Source: Trichuris trichiura
Taxonomy: Eukaryota > Nematoda > Enoplea > Trichinellida > Trichuridae
Direction: 5' to 3'
Length of the DNA stretch: 64,000 nt
Assembly (NCBI GenBank): GCA_037903355.1
Contig: JBAJFE010000020.1
Location: forward strand, 1-64,000
Within the stretch, counting starts at the first letter, position 1. Each line of letters starts with the position of its first letter. This document shows positions 10,579 through 21,325 of this stretch, in pieces. Made by a program: the position numbers and the translations under genes. The notes under the pieces were generated by a model, which saw only the letters and a program-made list of their open reading frames with translations, was not told where the DNA came from and ran no database searches.

Positions 10579-11868
10579 TTCAGCGCTTTTTCAGTTTCGT
10601 ACAGCTTGGCGATGTTCAATAGCCGGTCGTCCAAAGTACGCACAGATTAAAAGTGTGAACATGGGGCTAACGGTCGAAAAATTTCATTCAACAAACCCGA
10701 GATCATTAACTACGACACGAAGAATTCGGCGAAACTTTAAACAAGTACAACTAAATGTTGCAAGCACAGAACGCATGTCACATTCTTCTCTGCCAGATGG
10801 GGCCACATTTACACGACACAAACAACAACTGTAAAAAGTACAGTACACTGTTTCCATATGCTCAAGAATCAATGCCAAAGGCTATCGATCTTTTGATATA
10901 GTAACATAACTGGGCTTAAAATCTCATAATTTTTCCGACCGTTTCATTTTTTAAATTTGTATAAACAACCTTTTTCTCAGTCGTCATGTCGAATTAATTA
11001 ACTTGCTTTCCAGTGCGAACTTGAAGTTTCCATTAGTTTACTGTGACTAAATTCATTTTTGAAATTCATTTCGTAGATTCTCCTAAAAAGCCATTTGGAT
11101 CGTTTAGGCGGAGGGAAGCGTTGTTAGTTATGTATTGCATTTTGTCTTCAATTTTTACTGATGCAAAATTTCAGAGTTGAAAAATGCTTATCATTGCATC
11201 GTCTTTCCTGAACACATTTTGTAGAGGAAACACTGCACCTGAAAGGAAGAATTCGCCTGCTCGTTACGAGTGCGCTAAACGCGACACCGGTTGACGCGCG
11301 CCATTGACAATGAGGGCTTTTCAGCGGCGCGTGCGTTGTGCTTTGCTCGTGTTATCTGGGCGATGCTTTTCTTAGGCTGGGAGATGATCGAGGTTGGCAT
11401 TCTCATGAGCAGTGCCTGCTTGACCGTTTGCCTTGAACGTATAGAAGTAAACTTTCTTATGGCCTAGTCCCTTCATCGACTTCGGGATGTGGTTAAGGGT
11501 GAACATTAGGCTTTTTTAGTTCTACTGAGAAAACAGAAGTTTCCTACCCATTTGCGAAACTGTTCCACGACGTTATGACCAATTTATGCTATGAAAGGAT
11601 AAACCGCAACCACCGCAGCGAAATGGTTTTGAAAAGGGGCCTGCAAGATTGAGGAGGTTATGAAGCATTCCCATCAAAAAAGTATCACGGATGGTTTACG
11701 TCCTTCGAGTATATCGCCACGGTATTACCTAATGGGACACTGGCCAGTAAATGATTGAGGAGCTGTATTCTAATTTATGATCACCTACTACAGTGAGTCT
11801 TTTATTGCCCCTAACTTAAAAACTGGGCCGGCGATTCTCAAAGTAAACGTATCGCACTCCAAGACGTA
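10579..11868. other. Arm sequence without a recognised gene
   Basis: Upstream side of the three-exon gene. Only short frames are present, none conserved in a way that suggests coding. A G+C-richer patch near 11270-11350 is seen in both arms. Confidence 0.4.
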
Positions 11869-12129
11869 ATGGAAGATTCCAGAAGACGATTGGAGAACAT
11901 TGAAGAGCAGGGAACCGCACGTCGAAGCAACGATTCGCCGAGTGAAGCAGTAAGGTTGCCAAGGAAATGGAGCGATAGGAAGCACAGCTGTCTGACTACG
12001 TATAACAAGAGGGCGAAAAAATTAGTAGAACGTGGCCTTACCCTACTTTACCATTTCCCGCTAATTTTTCCAGTGGTTGACATAAAGATTATTGGTAGCG
12101 ACAGGGAGCTTGAGCTTCAGAAAATGTAA
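11869..12129 (+). CDS. Hypothetical 86-residue frame
   Basis: A highly charged N-terminal half starting MEDSRRRLENIEEQ is followed by a more hydrophobic segment. The mirrored frame at 22067-22327 is identical until its last residue. Conservation may only reflect the recent arm duplication. No family recognised, and no upstream exon identified. Confidence 0.3.
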   Translation: MEDSRRRLENIEEQGTARRSNDSPSEAVRLPRKWSDRKHSCLTTYNKRAKKLVERGLTLLYHFPLIFPVVDIKIIGSDRELELQKM

Positions 12130-12249
12130 CACTTTAGATGTGCGAGCAGACCAGAGCGCTAGTGCACACTCGTTTCCTTATAACCTTAGTTCGTATCACT
12201 CATGAAGGGTATTCACGTCTGCCACCGCACATATAGAGGCAACGACTAG

Positions 12250-12322
12250 TGCCTCGGATGGGTCCCGAACCCACGACCTTGAGATTATCAGACTCACACG
12301 CTACCGACTGCGCCACCGGGGC
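12250..12322 (-). tRNA. Met-type tRNA with GAT anticodon (probably pseudogene)
   Basis: The 73-nt cloverleaf has the body of elongator tRNA-Met (D-arm GGCGCAGTCGGTAGC, T-arm GTGGGTTCGGGACCC), but the anticodon loop reads CTGATAA, giving GAT (Ile) where the Met copies have CAT. The acceptor stem has one mismatch. It lies about 320 bp from the 5S gene in the opposite orientation. The sister copy in the right arm keeps CAT. Confidence 0.75.
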
Positions 12323-12637
12323 TATGGTTATGAGCAAACCATGGTGAGAGGTAGTCACAGAGTTTCTAACTGTTGAATGGCAGCTTTCTAGGTGCATTGT
12401 TGAAAAGCTCAAGTAGTACCGGCTCACCGTGAGGATCACTGATTTAAGGTATAAATACTTTTATGAGACTCCAGATGTAACGGAGGTGCCGCGGCTGAGA
12501 TAATGCGAAAAGACTACAATTTAGGTGTTTTATTGAAATCTGTCTCAGGGGCTGCTATCAGTTCACGCATACTAGAGTTAAGCTCTCGCGTGCATTTTTA
12601 GAACTTGCATGTGAAGAACTTCAACTACAACTGAAGT

Positions 12638-12756
12638 GCCTACGATCATACTACGTTGAAAGCACCGCATTCCGTCAGATCTGCGAAGTTAAGCAACGTT
12701 AGGCCGGGTTAGTACTATGGTTGGAGACAACATGGGAACACTCGGTGTCGTAGGCT
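12638..12756 (+). rRNA. 5S ribosomal RNA, left copy
   Basis: The 119-nt sequence starts GCCTACGATCATACTACGTT and ends GTGTCGTAGGC, so the ends pair perfectly as helix I. The internal control region AAGTTAAGCAACGTTAGGCC matches eukaryotic 5S, and a T5 run follows as a pol III terminator. The right-arm copy differs at only a few positions, including one that turns a helix I pair into a wobble. Likely functional. Confidence 0.93.
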
Positions 12757-12861
12757 TTTTCGTTTTATTTTAGTTTCAGTTTAATTTACAACAATGTTGC
12801 ATGATTACTTGGGTTGCAGTATATCAACTAAAAGGGATGCATAATCGTTGGATAAGAATTA

Positions 12862-13263
12862 TTAATAGTTTGCAGGAAGCACCCATCTGTATCCGCAAAC
12901 ATATGAGTAAAAAACTTCCTTAGCGTTACGAGATTCTCTAGCATTCCACCTGAGCAAAGTTCTTATTTCACCTTTGCGTGCAACTAACTTAATGCTCATC
13001 CATTTGCAGTTGGTTCTCACAGTGCCTAACCTATATGCCCGTAACGCATAATGTATGTTTTTGATAAAAGTTTTCTTTGTAACGTTTATCAGTATTCGCG
13101 TTAACTGCGAAGCTTTCGGGTAAATCCGAAACCCGTCATCGCTGTAAGGGATGCCGCTCGCCGAGCCAATCTCCATAGTTGCAAGCCATTCCATCCGACA
13201 AACTTCGTCAGGTACCTCAGTTGTCAGGTATGTATTGAGATGTCGAGCCTCAGTCCCATCTAG
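12862..13263 (-). CDS. Unknown frame at the inner edge of the left arm
   Basis: The frame is open from 13263; the first Met (13194) gives 110 residues starting MEWLATMEIGSASGIPYSDD. It is mildly basic, with no recognised domain. It lies against the inner boundary of the palindrome (13275), so an upstream exon may have been cut off. The mirrored right-arm sequence keeps most of the protein sequence but has a stop at codon 49. That suggests a once-coding sequence now decaying on one side. Confidence 0.35.
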   Translation of the reverse strand, partial: LDGTEARHLNTYLTTEVPDEVCRMEWLATMEIGSASGIPYSDDGFRIYPKASQLTRILINVTKKTFIKNIHYALRAYRLGTVRTNCKWMSIKLVARKGEIRTLLRWNARESRNAKEVFYSYVCGYRWVLPANY

Positions 13264-13339
13264 TCAGTTAGACAGTGCGGCGAGCACTCAACCGACGTTC
13301 CACGACATCGACAACGCTAACAAAAGAGGTTCCGCTGCA

Positions 13340-14529
13340 GAAGAAAAAGAAGTGCCTTTGCTCCTGATTTTAAGGAGTTGGCAGAAAATGTCGAATATGT
13401 AAAGCGGGAGTCTGAATTTGATTTGGAAGGTGAGGATAAGAGTCCGTCGAGTGTTGATGGTTTTAAAACCGCAAATCATCCATCCTTGTCTTGGAATTCC
13501 ATTTTCTTACAGTCGGGTATCAAGGATGGAAGCGTTGAAAATGATATAGAAAGCGCTGATTACACGCGGATATCCTTCAGCAGGTAATGTAGGCATCGTC
13601 TAAGGAACACGTTCTACCCACATTTCATTTAGCGATGACGACGAAGACGCACTTCGACAACATTGCTGCATGCCTGAAATTGCAAATCCAAAGGAAAGTT
13701 TATCGGAAGTTTTACTTGCTCCCTCTGAAGCCCACATGCGGCGCAGTAGCAATGCAATGAATGTTTCATTATTTCCATTCCGCATCGACTTCCCTGCTTT
13801 CAGTTATGCGCTTCCGAGTAATTCAGGATTGCACTGTACTCTCAACAGTTATGCGATTCGGACTAATCCAGGTTTGCTACGTAGTATGCAGGTACAAGCG
13901 AATCACCTCTAGGTAACAATAAACCTAATCATGCCATAGAAATTCTGCTTGTGTGCTTTAGCTTATTTTTTGCTCAAAGTTGGCATGATGATGAAGATTC
14001 CTCTTCAGTTACAATCTGTCTCATCCTAGAGTTCCGACAGAACCAACAGACCGCACTTAACTGATTAGCAAACTGCTCTTCGTGAAGCTTTTGATGATAC
14101 GTCTTTGCAGCCATTCTGGAACAATCTGAGCTTTTCATCTTGTCATTGGAATGAACAGAATGGATTGTCATCAGACACGGAAGAAAGCTGCTCAGAGTCA
14201 TTGATCAAAAAAGAACAACCTGATGAAAAAGAAAAACAAGAATGTCATGAGCAAGGAAATAAAGATGGTCAAGTATTAGTAGAGGCAGAAGGTTATCAAG
14301 CAAAAGAAGAAAACGATCAAACAGAGGATAGCGGTTGTCAAGCAGAAATGGGAAAATGAGCAACAGGAAGAAATGGAGGATGACAATTCCGGAGACGATC
14401 ATGACAAAGATGGAGAAAAACTATGAAGACAGGGATGAACATCATTATGAAGAAGCAAACGACAATTGCACACTGATAAAAGAGAATAATTATGAGGAAG
14501 AAGAGGAAGACAGTTATGTTGAAAGATAA
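13340..14529 (+). pseudogene. Third copy of the acidic-protein gene, with extra 5' exons
   Basis: Spliced reading: an exon from about 13340 to 13583, intron 13584-13632, exon 13633-13891, intron 13892-14029, then the acidic exon from 14030. Borders are GT-AG and phases agree. The first two exons (with DFKELAENVEYVKRESEFDL and SDDDEDALRQHCC) have no counterpart in the arms. From about 13876 onward the sequence is homologous to 4219-5020 and its mirror. The acidic exon has an in-frame TAG at 14066 (unless a second acceptor, GATTAG, is used) and a frameshift near 14350, so it is probably broken. Function unknown. Confidence 0.45.
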
Positions 14530-14669
14530 TGTGTTTATAGAGTGTAAGGAGAAAAATGCTACGAGGGGATCGAGAAATACGATTATGAAGAAGGAAGGAT
14601 AATTTTATCGCTCCAATGGTTCAAGGAAAAAGGATATGTAAAAACTGTATCAGAGCGACAAGGTGAATA

Positions 14670-15798
14670 CAGTCAGTTTTCGTATAACGCGAGCGTTTGG
14701 TCACTTAAAAATCCTGAAAAATGTCGCGCTATATGAAATCGCGTTATAGGAGACATGCAAAGTATAGGAAAATCACGATTTGGTTCGAAGCGTCAGAAGG
14801 ATTGTTTACTTGTAAACAACAACGGAGAGATATCTTAAATAAGCTGGGTTGAAACAGGAATTATGATGTACCTGAGCTACTTATTCTACCGTTAGGCACG
14901 CTGACGTATGGATCCTCTTACACGGGGTCTGAATAACATTATTTTTTATGGCGATCATACATTAACGGCAGAGCTTTTATGATAATACTCTTTACAGCGG
15001 ACAGAGTTCAAACTGGCTTTCAGGAGCGGCGTGCCTCCGTGTTTAGCTTGTGGAAGGAGTCCTTGTCAGTAATAAAATAAACGACCTCATACCCAGGAAA
15101 GAATGGAGTTCCGTTGGACTCACTTATCAGCTTTGACGATATCACGTGTCGTCTCATTCCGTTCATATCGTTTCCGTATCTCAAGCTTCTCTCCAACAGT
15201 CAGCGCCTTTCTTTTTCGACCACTACCAGCTGACATCGAATCAGGAAGCTTAGACATTTTCAGATATTTAAAGACTATCCTCAGATCGCGGAATCAGACA
15301 AAATACTTACGAATTGAGCTCGCAATCAGACGGTGTGAATGCTTTTCGGATTCTGTGCAAGCGTACTACGACTCACTGGAAAACGTCTACGATGCCTGCG
15401 CTTCGGGAGAATTGAAAATGGAAACGTCGTCTGTACACATGTTCCTCCCGGCGCGAATTATTTCACCGAACATGAATACCGATCAGTAGCCTGTTTGAGT
15501 ATGCATATCGCAGGGTGCACAGCTGGGTCGGACAGTACTTCTGATAAGAATCCTAAATGTTTTTGTCACATTTCGCTTGTTCGTGACAGAGGAACGCGCA
15601 TAAGCTAACAGCGCGGCCTTTGTTTGCTCTCGCTGAATGAAAACACAGGGAAACTTTGCCATACGCCCACGCTTTCCAGCTGGCAAAATCGCGTAAGAAC
15701 GAAAGCAGAATCGCATTATGCGAGAAAGTGCTACGATTTCAAAATCGCGTATGAGCGAAAACGCGTTATACGAACGCGCGTTATTCGAGAACTGACTG
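14670..15798 (-). mobile_element. Tigger/pogo-like DNA transposon, truncated
   Basis: Terminal inverted repeats start CAGTCAGTTTTCGTATAACG (left) and CAGTCAGTTCTCGAATAACG (right, reversed), with TA on both sides as the target duplication. Tandem-like TATAACGCG/TTCGAATAACG strings extend inward. The 1.13-kb length is too short for a full transposase; only an N-terminal DNA-binding fragment is left (15120-15236). It is inserted in sequence homologous to the arms near 5018, which lack the element. Confidence 0.85.
15120..15236 (-). pseudogene. Tigger-type transposase N-terminal fragment
   Basis: This 38-codon frame encodes a CENP-B-type helix-turn-helix start: RKRKALTVGEKLEIRKRYER, matching the family pattern of a basic stretch, Leu-Thr-x-Glu-Lys-Leu-Glu-Ile and a Lys/Arg-rich helix. 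It stops at a TGA straight afterwards. The rest of the protein is absent, so this is a relic of the element's autonomous parent. Confidence 0.75.
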
Positions 15799-16523
15799 TA
15801 ACAAATGTAGATGGCCAACTTTGGCAGAACCGCATGACTGCATCACACCTTCGCTAATACGTCAGTGGACTCCACAGGTGAAACAAAGGTATTTCATAAA
15901 GCAGCGCACACAAACCACTCGGTGGCCCATTCATTGAATTGTTCTAGCAAATTCATACCTGTATAATTCCAGCCTATACGCTTCCCTAGTGTACACGAAG
16001 TGCAGTACATGGACATAGTTCGATGCTCCTAAGAAACTGCGAACTGCTAGCGTATAACCTGTTAACCATCTGCGAACTCACATCGAAATAGAGCTATTCG
16101 TTTATCGTATAATAATGCGCATAAATATTCCAGAAGCCAGGTGCACTTGTACACGCTAGCTGTGTTTTTATAAGGTGTATAAATGCGCCGAATGGCCACA
16201 CTCATAAATGCAATAATGTAATTGGTTTAAAGAAGTCTTTGACGTGCACAGGCTATCCTGGCACTCAAACGCAGCGGCTTCAAGCTTAGGTAAAAGCAAA
16301 GGTTAATAAACGTCATGTGAATGCGTTTTCAACGTTTACTTCATTTTCATTTCTGTTTCCTACAAATGCTTTTCTAGTATCACTGTATTGACAATCATAA
16401 AAAACTGCCCAACATTCAGCTCAGTGCTCCGGGTCGCACTCTGAGTTTTAGCTTAGCAATATGCATAGCCTGAAGTCATAGCTTTGTTCTAGAACAAAAA
16501 TACCTTTTCTCTAGCAAGCGTGG

Positions 16524-16596
16524 TGCCTCAGGAGGGCTTCAATCCCTCGACCTTGAGATTATGGGACTCACGCGCTACCAACTGCACCACTGAGGC
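16524..16596 (-). tRNA. tRNA-Met (CAT), with a damaged T-arm
   Basis: The acceptor GCCTCAG pairs with CTGAGGC; the D-arm and the anticodon loop with CAT are intact. The T-arm reads GAGGGATTGAAGCCCTC instead of the usual GTTCGA loop, so internal promoter box B is altered. It pairs with the intact Met gene at 18003 across the inner palindrome. Possibly no longer transcribed. Confidence 0.75.
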
Positions 16597-16925
16597 TGTA
16601 CGTTTTTTTCCATTCATCTCAGGCTGTATCAAAGCTGGTTTACCCGATGCGTACTTCCTCAATCTCTCATCTGCCAGAACCCCCTAAACCGCGTTGGTGT
16701 ACCTTTTTTCCTCTCCTGGTGCTAATCCGTGCAGTAGATACTCGTACACGTCACTTCTTCTCCGGGAACGTCTCCTAACACTGGCCAAAATAGAGGAAGC
16801 TCAAAAGCTTTCTCTTTGTGATCAGATTTAATACAAAATAGTGCAACCGATTAGCATTTGAATATTTAGCAAGCCCTTAACGTGTGCAGCAGCTTTGGTC
16901 CATTCCTCTCGCCAGGTGTAACAGC

Positions 16926-16999
16926 GGCCGGATAGCTCAGTCGGTTAGAGCGTGGTGCTAATAACGCTAAGGTCGTGGGTTCGATCCCCACTCTGGCCA
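16926..16999 (+). tRNA. tRNA-Ile (AAT)
   Basis: The complete 74-nt cloverleaf starts GGCCGGATAGCTCAGTCGG. The anticodon loop CTAATAA gives AAT, the T-arm is GTGGGTTCGATCCCCAC, and the discriminator is A. No intron. Matches the copies at 45859 and 46559. Confidence 0.95.
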
Positions 17000-17562
17000 A
17001 TAAGAATTTCTGCGCACTTGCTTTTTATTTCAATTTGAGCGAGTTGGAGTCAATTTTGGAATTGGCTAGGTTATTCGGTGCGAACATACCTTAAAAGGTC
17101 ACTGTAATAAAGACCAACATGGAAATACTGCTTTCACTAAATTGCTTCAATTGCGGACCTGTTGGGAAATTAATAATTAGACTATATCGCTACCAGTCAA
17201 ACTAATACTGAGCAGTATTGCTTAAGGCGCTCGATTAAACCACCGTCAAAGCAGACGGTTGTCTCAGAGACTTTCCTCTTTGCAATATTTCCGTATTAGT
17301 TGCAAAAGCATAACGAATATAAAACACTGACGAGTTTGAGCATAGCAACATTTTCACTTTTGCTATAAAAGTATCCGCTCCTCTATTCCGTAAGCAATTT
17401 AAGAAATATTTCTACCTCTGCTTTCACTGCTATGGAATAACCGCCTAAGAAGAGCTCTTAAAACTGTCAATGCCAGAAATGAATCTTGAATTTGCTTAAA
17501 TTGAATAAATATGGAGTAATGACTTTACAATCAAATGATCACGCACACGCAAAAAACGTTAT

Positions 17563-17635
17563 TGGCCAGAGTGGGGATCGAAGCCATGACCTTAGCGCTA
17601 TTAGCATCACGCCCGAACCGACCGGGCTACCAGCT
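17563..17635 (-). pseudogene. tRNA-Ile (AAT) pseudogene
   Basis: The 3' half is close to tRNA-Ile (anticodon AAT, T-arm GGCTTCGATCCCCAC), but the 5' half is scrambled: acceptor and D-arm do not pair with the 3' end. Mirror partner of the intact gene at 16926. Confidence 0.8.
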
Positions 17636-18002
17636 CGCTGTTGAACTCTTCGACTATCTCCAAATGAGTAATGAACACAACTTTTGTCTTTATCGACTTC
17701 ATTAGGTACAATTGCCTGATATCCAGCTACACTTTAAGAAATGAATGTTCTGTTCCCTGTTCAAATGCTGATCTCTCTACTCACTGTGCATTAAATCCAA
17801 TTACGAAAACGAAACTGAGAATTTGCCCTAATTTAGGAAACATTCATGTGAATGAAAAAACGAGCGGAAATATCTGTGGGAGAGGCCGCAAGAGGACGCT
17901 TTTGAAATCTAGGATTGCAGTGGCAAATGATGGTTTGGCAAAGCGTCTGTTCCGCAACCTCGCCTTAACAGTGAATGAAATGGGAGGATATAGGTGCTCA
18001 CA

Positions 18003-18075
18003 GCCTCAGTGGCGCAGTAGGTAGCGCGTGAGTCTCATAATCTCAAGGTCGAGGGTTCGAACCCCTCCTGAGGCA
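18003..18075 (+). tRNA. tRNA-Met (CAT), elongator
   Basis: A clean 73-nt cloverleaf starting GCCTCAGTGGCGCAGTAGG, anticodon loop CTCATAA, T-arm GAGGGTTCGAACCCCTC, acceptor GCCTCAG/CTGAGGC. It has the body of an eukaryotic elongator tRNA-Met rather than an initiator. Confidence 0.95.
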
Positions 18076-18740
18076 TCATACTTGCAAAAGGAACAATATT
18101 TTTGTTTTAGAATAAAGCTATGACCTCAGGTTATCCATATCGCCAAGCATAAACTGAAAGTGTGATTTGAAGCCTTGAGCTGAACGTTGGACAGTTTGCA
18201 GCGATGCTAGAAAAAAAAATTATAAAAATTTGAAATGAACATATTGAAACCCAGTACATATGACGTTTGTTAACCTGAACTCAAAACTGCTGCGTTTGAG
18301 TACCAGGTGACCCTACAAAAGTCTGACCTTTCTTTAAATTATTTACAAGTGTGCTCGCCTGACCGATTTAAACATCTGGTAGAAATATAGCTGGCTAGTA
18401 TGTGCAAGTTATGCTTATTAGTGTAAGGTAAACGTATAACTCAAAATCGCGGTAATGTTGCAGGTTTACAACTATTATGCGTTAGCAGCATTGCAACTTC
18501 CTAGTAGGATCGCGCTGCGTAAATATACTGCAGTTCACATCGATTAGCTATGCAAAAAGGTTAACAATATACAAGCGTTCATTTGGTAGAACGGTAGAAG
18601 GAAAAGGCCATCGCGTTGCTCGTGCGCACTCCTAAAATAATATCATTTTTTTCCTATGGAATCTACTGATGCAGAAATTAAGGGGAAATGCGGCCATGCA
18701 GTCCAGATAGAACAGAGTATCCACGCTTATTGCATAGAAA

Positions 18741-20911
18741 CCGATCCGTGGCAAAAATATTGCCCAGCTCCACGAAAAAGGAAAGTTTTCAGTTAATCAG
18801 AAGATCCATTATTTTTTTTATGATTCACGCCTTTATTAGTACATTTTCACCGTCACATACTGCATTCAGGCTGGACAGAATGAGCGGAGAGCTGCTTGAT
18901 CCAAACACATCCCTCTGTAGCATTTTCTGTGTTCTATCATTGCAAGGTGAGCCTAAGGTGGCACGTTCACTACACCTTAGATCTTGCGGAAATCTACTGT
19001 TACGCGACCTGTGAAGAACAGCAGACGCATCATAGCTCTTCATACTACTTCGATTGCCGCTTGAACAGCAGACTGCTTTGTGTCGGTGTATGTAGCCGTC
19101 GTCGTGTACCTCGCCCCGTGCGACACGTTAAGGAACCTATTAGTCAGATATCTTTCTTAGTCATTTGATTCGCGGCTTTTTCATGCGGTCCTTCCGGGAG
19201 ACGAGTCGTCAGAGAGACCAGCAGCCCGTATGCAGAAAGCTGAGCGTAGCAGCCATTTCATTTTATCGTGTAGATCTAGCTGAGCACTATCGGCTAAGGA
19301 ATACTCGCTTCGGGTAAACTGCGGGTCCTACACTGTGCTCAGACATATCGTACTTCGTTGTAGAGGCGGTATTTTTTCTCGGGAAATCATTGTGTACACT
19401 AACACCACTTAATGACATGGAATCCTGTGGAAAATTATGAAAAGGTAGTATGGTGTCGGCAGTGCCGGCTTCTATGACTGCTATTTCGCAATGTTTGAAG
19501 AATTCTATCATTTAGGAAACGCGCAACGACTTCTCCAGCAAATGCAGAAGAATATGTTTGCTCTGTGTAAATCGCTTTGTCTTCTTAACTGTTGCTGTAG
19601 TGCAGCTATACACTGTTCATATCCTTGGATAGGCGTGAATCAGTTTTTATTATGATTCAGATGCAATGGCACTTTGTCATGCGCAATTTCCTTATCAACA
19701 TGTTATTCCTGAGCGCAAAGGAATGTGAACCATCCAGGCTGTTCCAGATTTTTCTTTTTAAGGAAACTGAGCAACAGATCGTAAGGCCTCTGTATAATAC
19801 ATAGTCGTCCTGGTGATAATCACCCGTTGCAACAGTGCAACTTATGCTTTGCTGTTAACATATCTTCACGAAGCGGGAAGACATTATACCAATGCAGCGC
19901 TGCCACCGCCGTTTGGTGTCCACCATGTCTTGTCGTGCATGTGCATTGTCTTTCAGTCTCTGTTATATCGTAAAAACTAAAGTAAGAATTCAGTGTTGAG
20001 CCCTTCAGCCTTAGCTATGCCGTAAGAATTGCACTAACTGCTGAAAGGCTATACAGCAGGAAGGATCAGTTCATTGTTCTTTAAACCGTGCACTTTAAAG
20101 AGAGTGCAGGTTTTATCCGCCTTTGTCTGTTTGTACTTGAAGGCACTGAAAGAACTGTGAGAAGCAACGCTACTATAAACCCATAATAAGTTTTTAGGAT
20201 GCTACTCCTCACTTCGGTCACGTTTTTAAGTTGCGCAGTGTATTCGAACAAGTTTTTACGTGAAATATATGTCTACAAGAAGTCACTGATGAGAGACGAA
20301 AGGAGAATGCAATGTTGCCGCCCCTAAGAGCCCTCAATTTGACGCAGTTAGAGTGCGGATGTCTACTGTTCTGCGCCCGCTTTTTATTAGAGCTTTGACA
20401 CAGCGTGGAGCTTGCGTGAACTCTCTAATCGTCTAGTGAAAAAGACAAACTGAAAAGCTTAATCTTGCAAGTTTCATAAAAACTAATTTTTCCATCTGTG
20501 AATAAATTACAGAGTTGCGAAAAGCCTTTACGGGAGCCACATTTTCAAGTTTGCATCAATAAGTTCGCGTACATTGCAAATGAAGCTCTTTCTTACGGGC
20601 GTCTGAACTGTCATAACAGTTTGAGGAAGTGCAGCCCCTGAATGAATTACTGACGCGCTGAAGACGCGAATAGATGCGTTCCGAAAGCTACGCAAGTATA
20701 AACAAGGTTTCACGGGACGAACTTTCGCGAACAATTACGATAATTCTACTATTTCGAACCTCTACGCTTTTCACCACTCTGACAGTTTAAATGAACCGCA
20801 AAATTTGGAGCAGCTTCAAATAAGGAAGGTTCAAAAGAGCAAATTGTGAACAAACCACATTATCGCCTTCATAAAGAACGGTTTGAATAGCAAAAGATTA
20901 CTAACCTGAAA
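18741..20911. other. Spacer sequence with only doubtful frames
   Basis: Nothing firm. A minus-strand 68-codon frame (20528-20734) starts with a basic, acid-free stretch like a mitochondrial presequence and ends with SFICNVRELIDANLKMWLP just before a GT. That faintly recalls the N-terminal part of ornithine decarboxylase-type proteins, but no continuing exon was found. A 74-codon minus-strand frame at 19287-19511 is equally unassigned. Confidence 0.35.
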
Positions 20912-20992
20912 CTGTCTAACTGACTAGATGGAACCAAGGCTCCACGTCTCAAGATATACCTGACAACTGTGGTACCTGACAAAATTTGTCTG

Positions 20993-21325
20993 ATGGAATG
21001 GCTTGCAACTATGGAGATCGGCTCGGTGAGCGGTATCCCTTACAGCGATGACGGGTTTCGGATTTACCCGAAAGCTTCGCAGTTTACGCGAATACTGATA
21101 AACGTTACAAAGAAAACTTTTATTAAAAACATACATTAAACGTTATGGGCATATACGTTAGGCATTGTGAGAAGCAACTGCAAATGGATGAGCATTAAGT
21201 TAGTTGAACGCAAAGGTAAAATAAGAACTTTGCGCAGGACGAATGCTAGAGAATCTCGTAACGCTAAGGAAGTTTTTTACTCATATGTTTGCGGATACAG
21301 ATGGGTGCTCCCTGCAAACTATTAA
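20993..21325 (+). pseudogene. Right-arm copy of the 110-residue frame, with a stop
   Basis: Starts MEWLATMEIGSVSGIPYSDD like the left copy and aligns to its end without gaps, but has TAA at codon 49 (21137) and several substitutions. Confidence 0.5.

Larger units (their letters stand above)
3605..13275 (+). repeat. Left arm of the 27-kb inverted repeat
   Basis: This 9.7-kb arm matches the reverse complement of 20912-30633 throughout. The outer edge is where similarity stops at AACAATGG (about 3605, against about 30633). The inner edge is after GTCAGTTAGACAG (13275, against 20912). By eye most parts differ by a few percent, some by more (5100-5220), and one block hardly at all (about 8710-9945). 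Contents from outside in: acidic gene 3' exons, pogo transposase remnant, AT-rich segment, conserved block, three-exon unknown gene, small unknown frame, Met-type tRNA, 5S rRNA gene, 110-residue frame. Confidence 0.95.
15830..17260 (+). repeat. Left arm of the inner, decayed palindrome
   Basis: Reverse-complement similarity with 17310-18740 can be followed by eye through many short matches, for example around 15890-15990, 16020-16080, 16250-16340 and 16400-16490, and through the tRNA pairs. It is far more diverged than the outer arms (many differences per 20 bases, with small gaps). The turning point is near 17285. Confidence 0.7.
17310..18740 (-). repeat. Right arm of the inner, decayed palindrome
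   Basis: Partner of 15830-17260. It carries the mirrored tRNA-Ile (degraded here) and tRNA-Met (intact here), so each arm has kept a different gene in good order. Confidence 0.7.
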
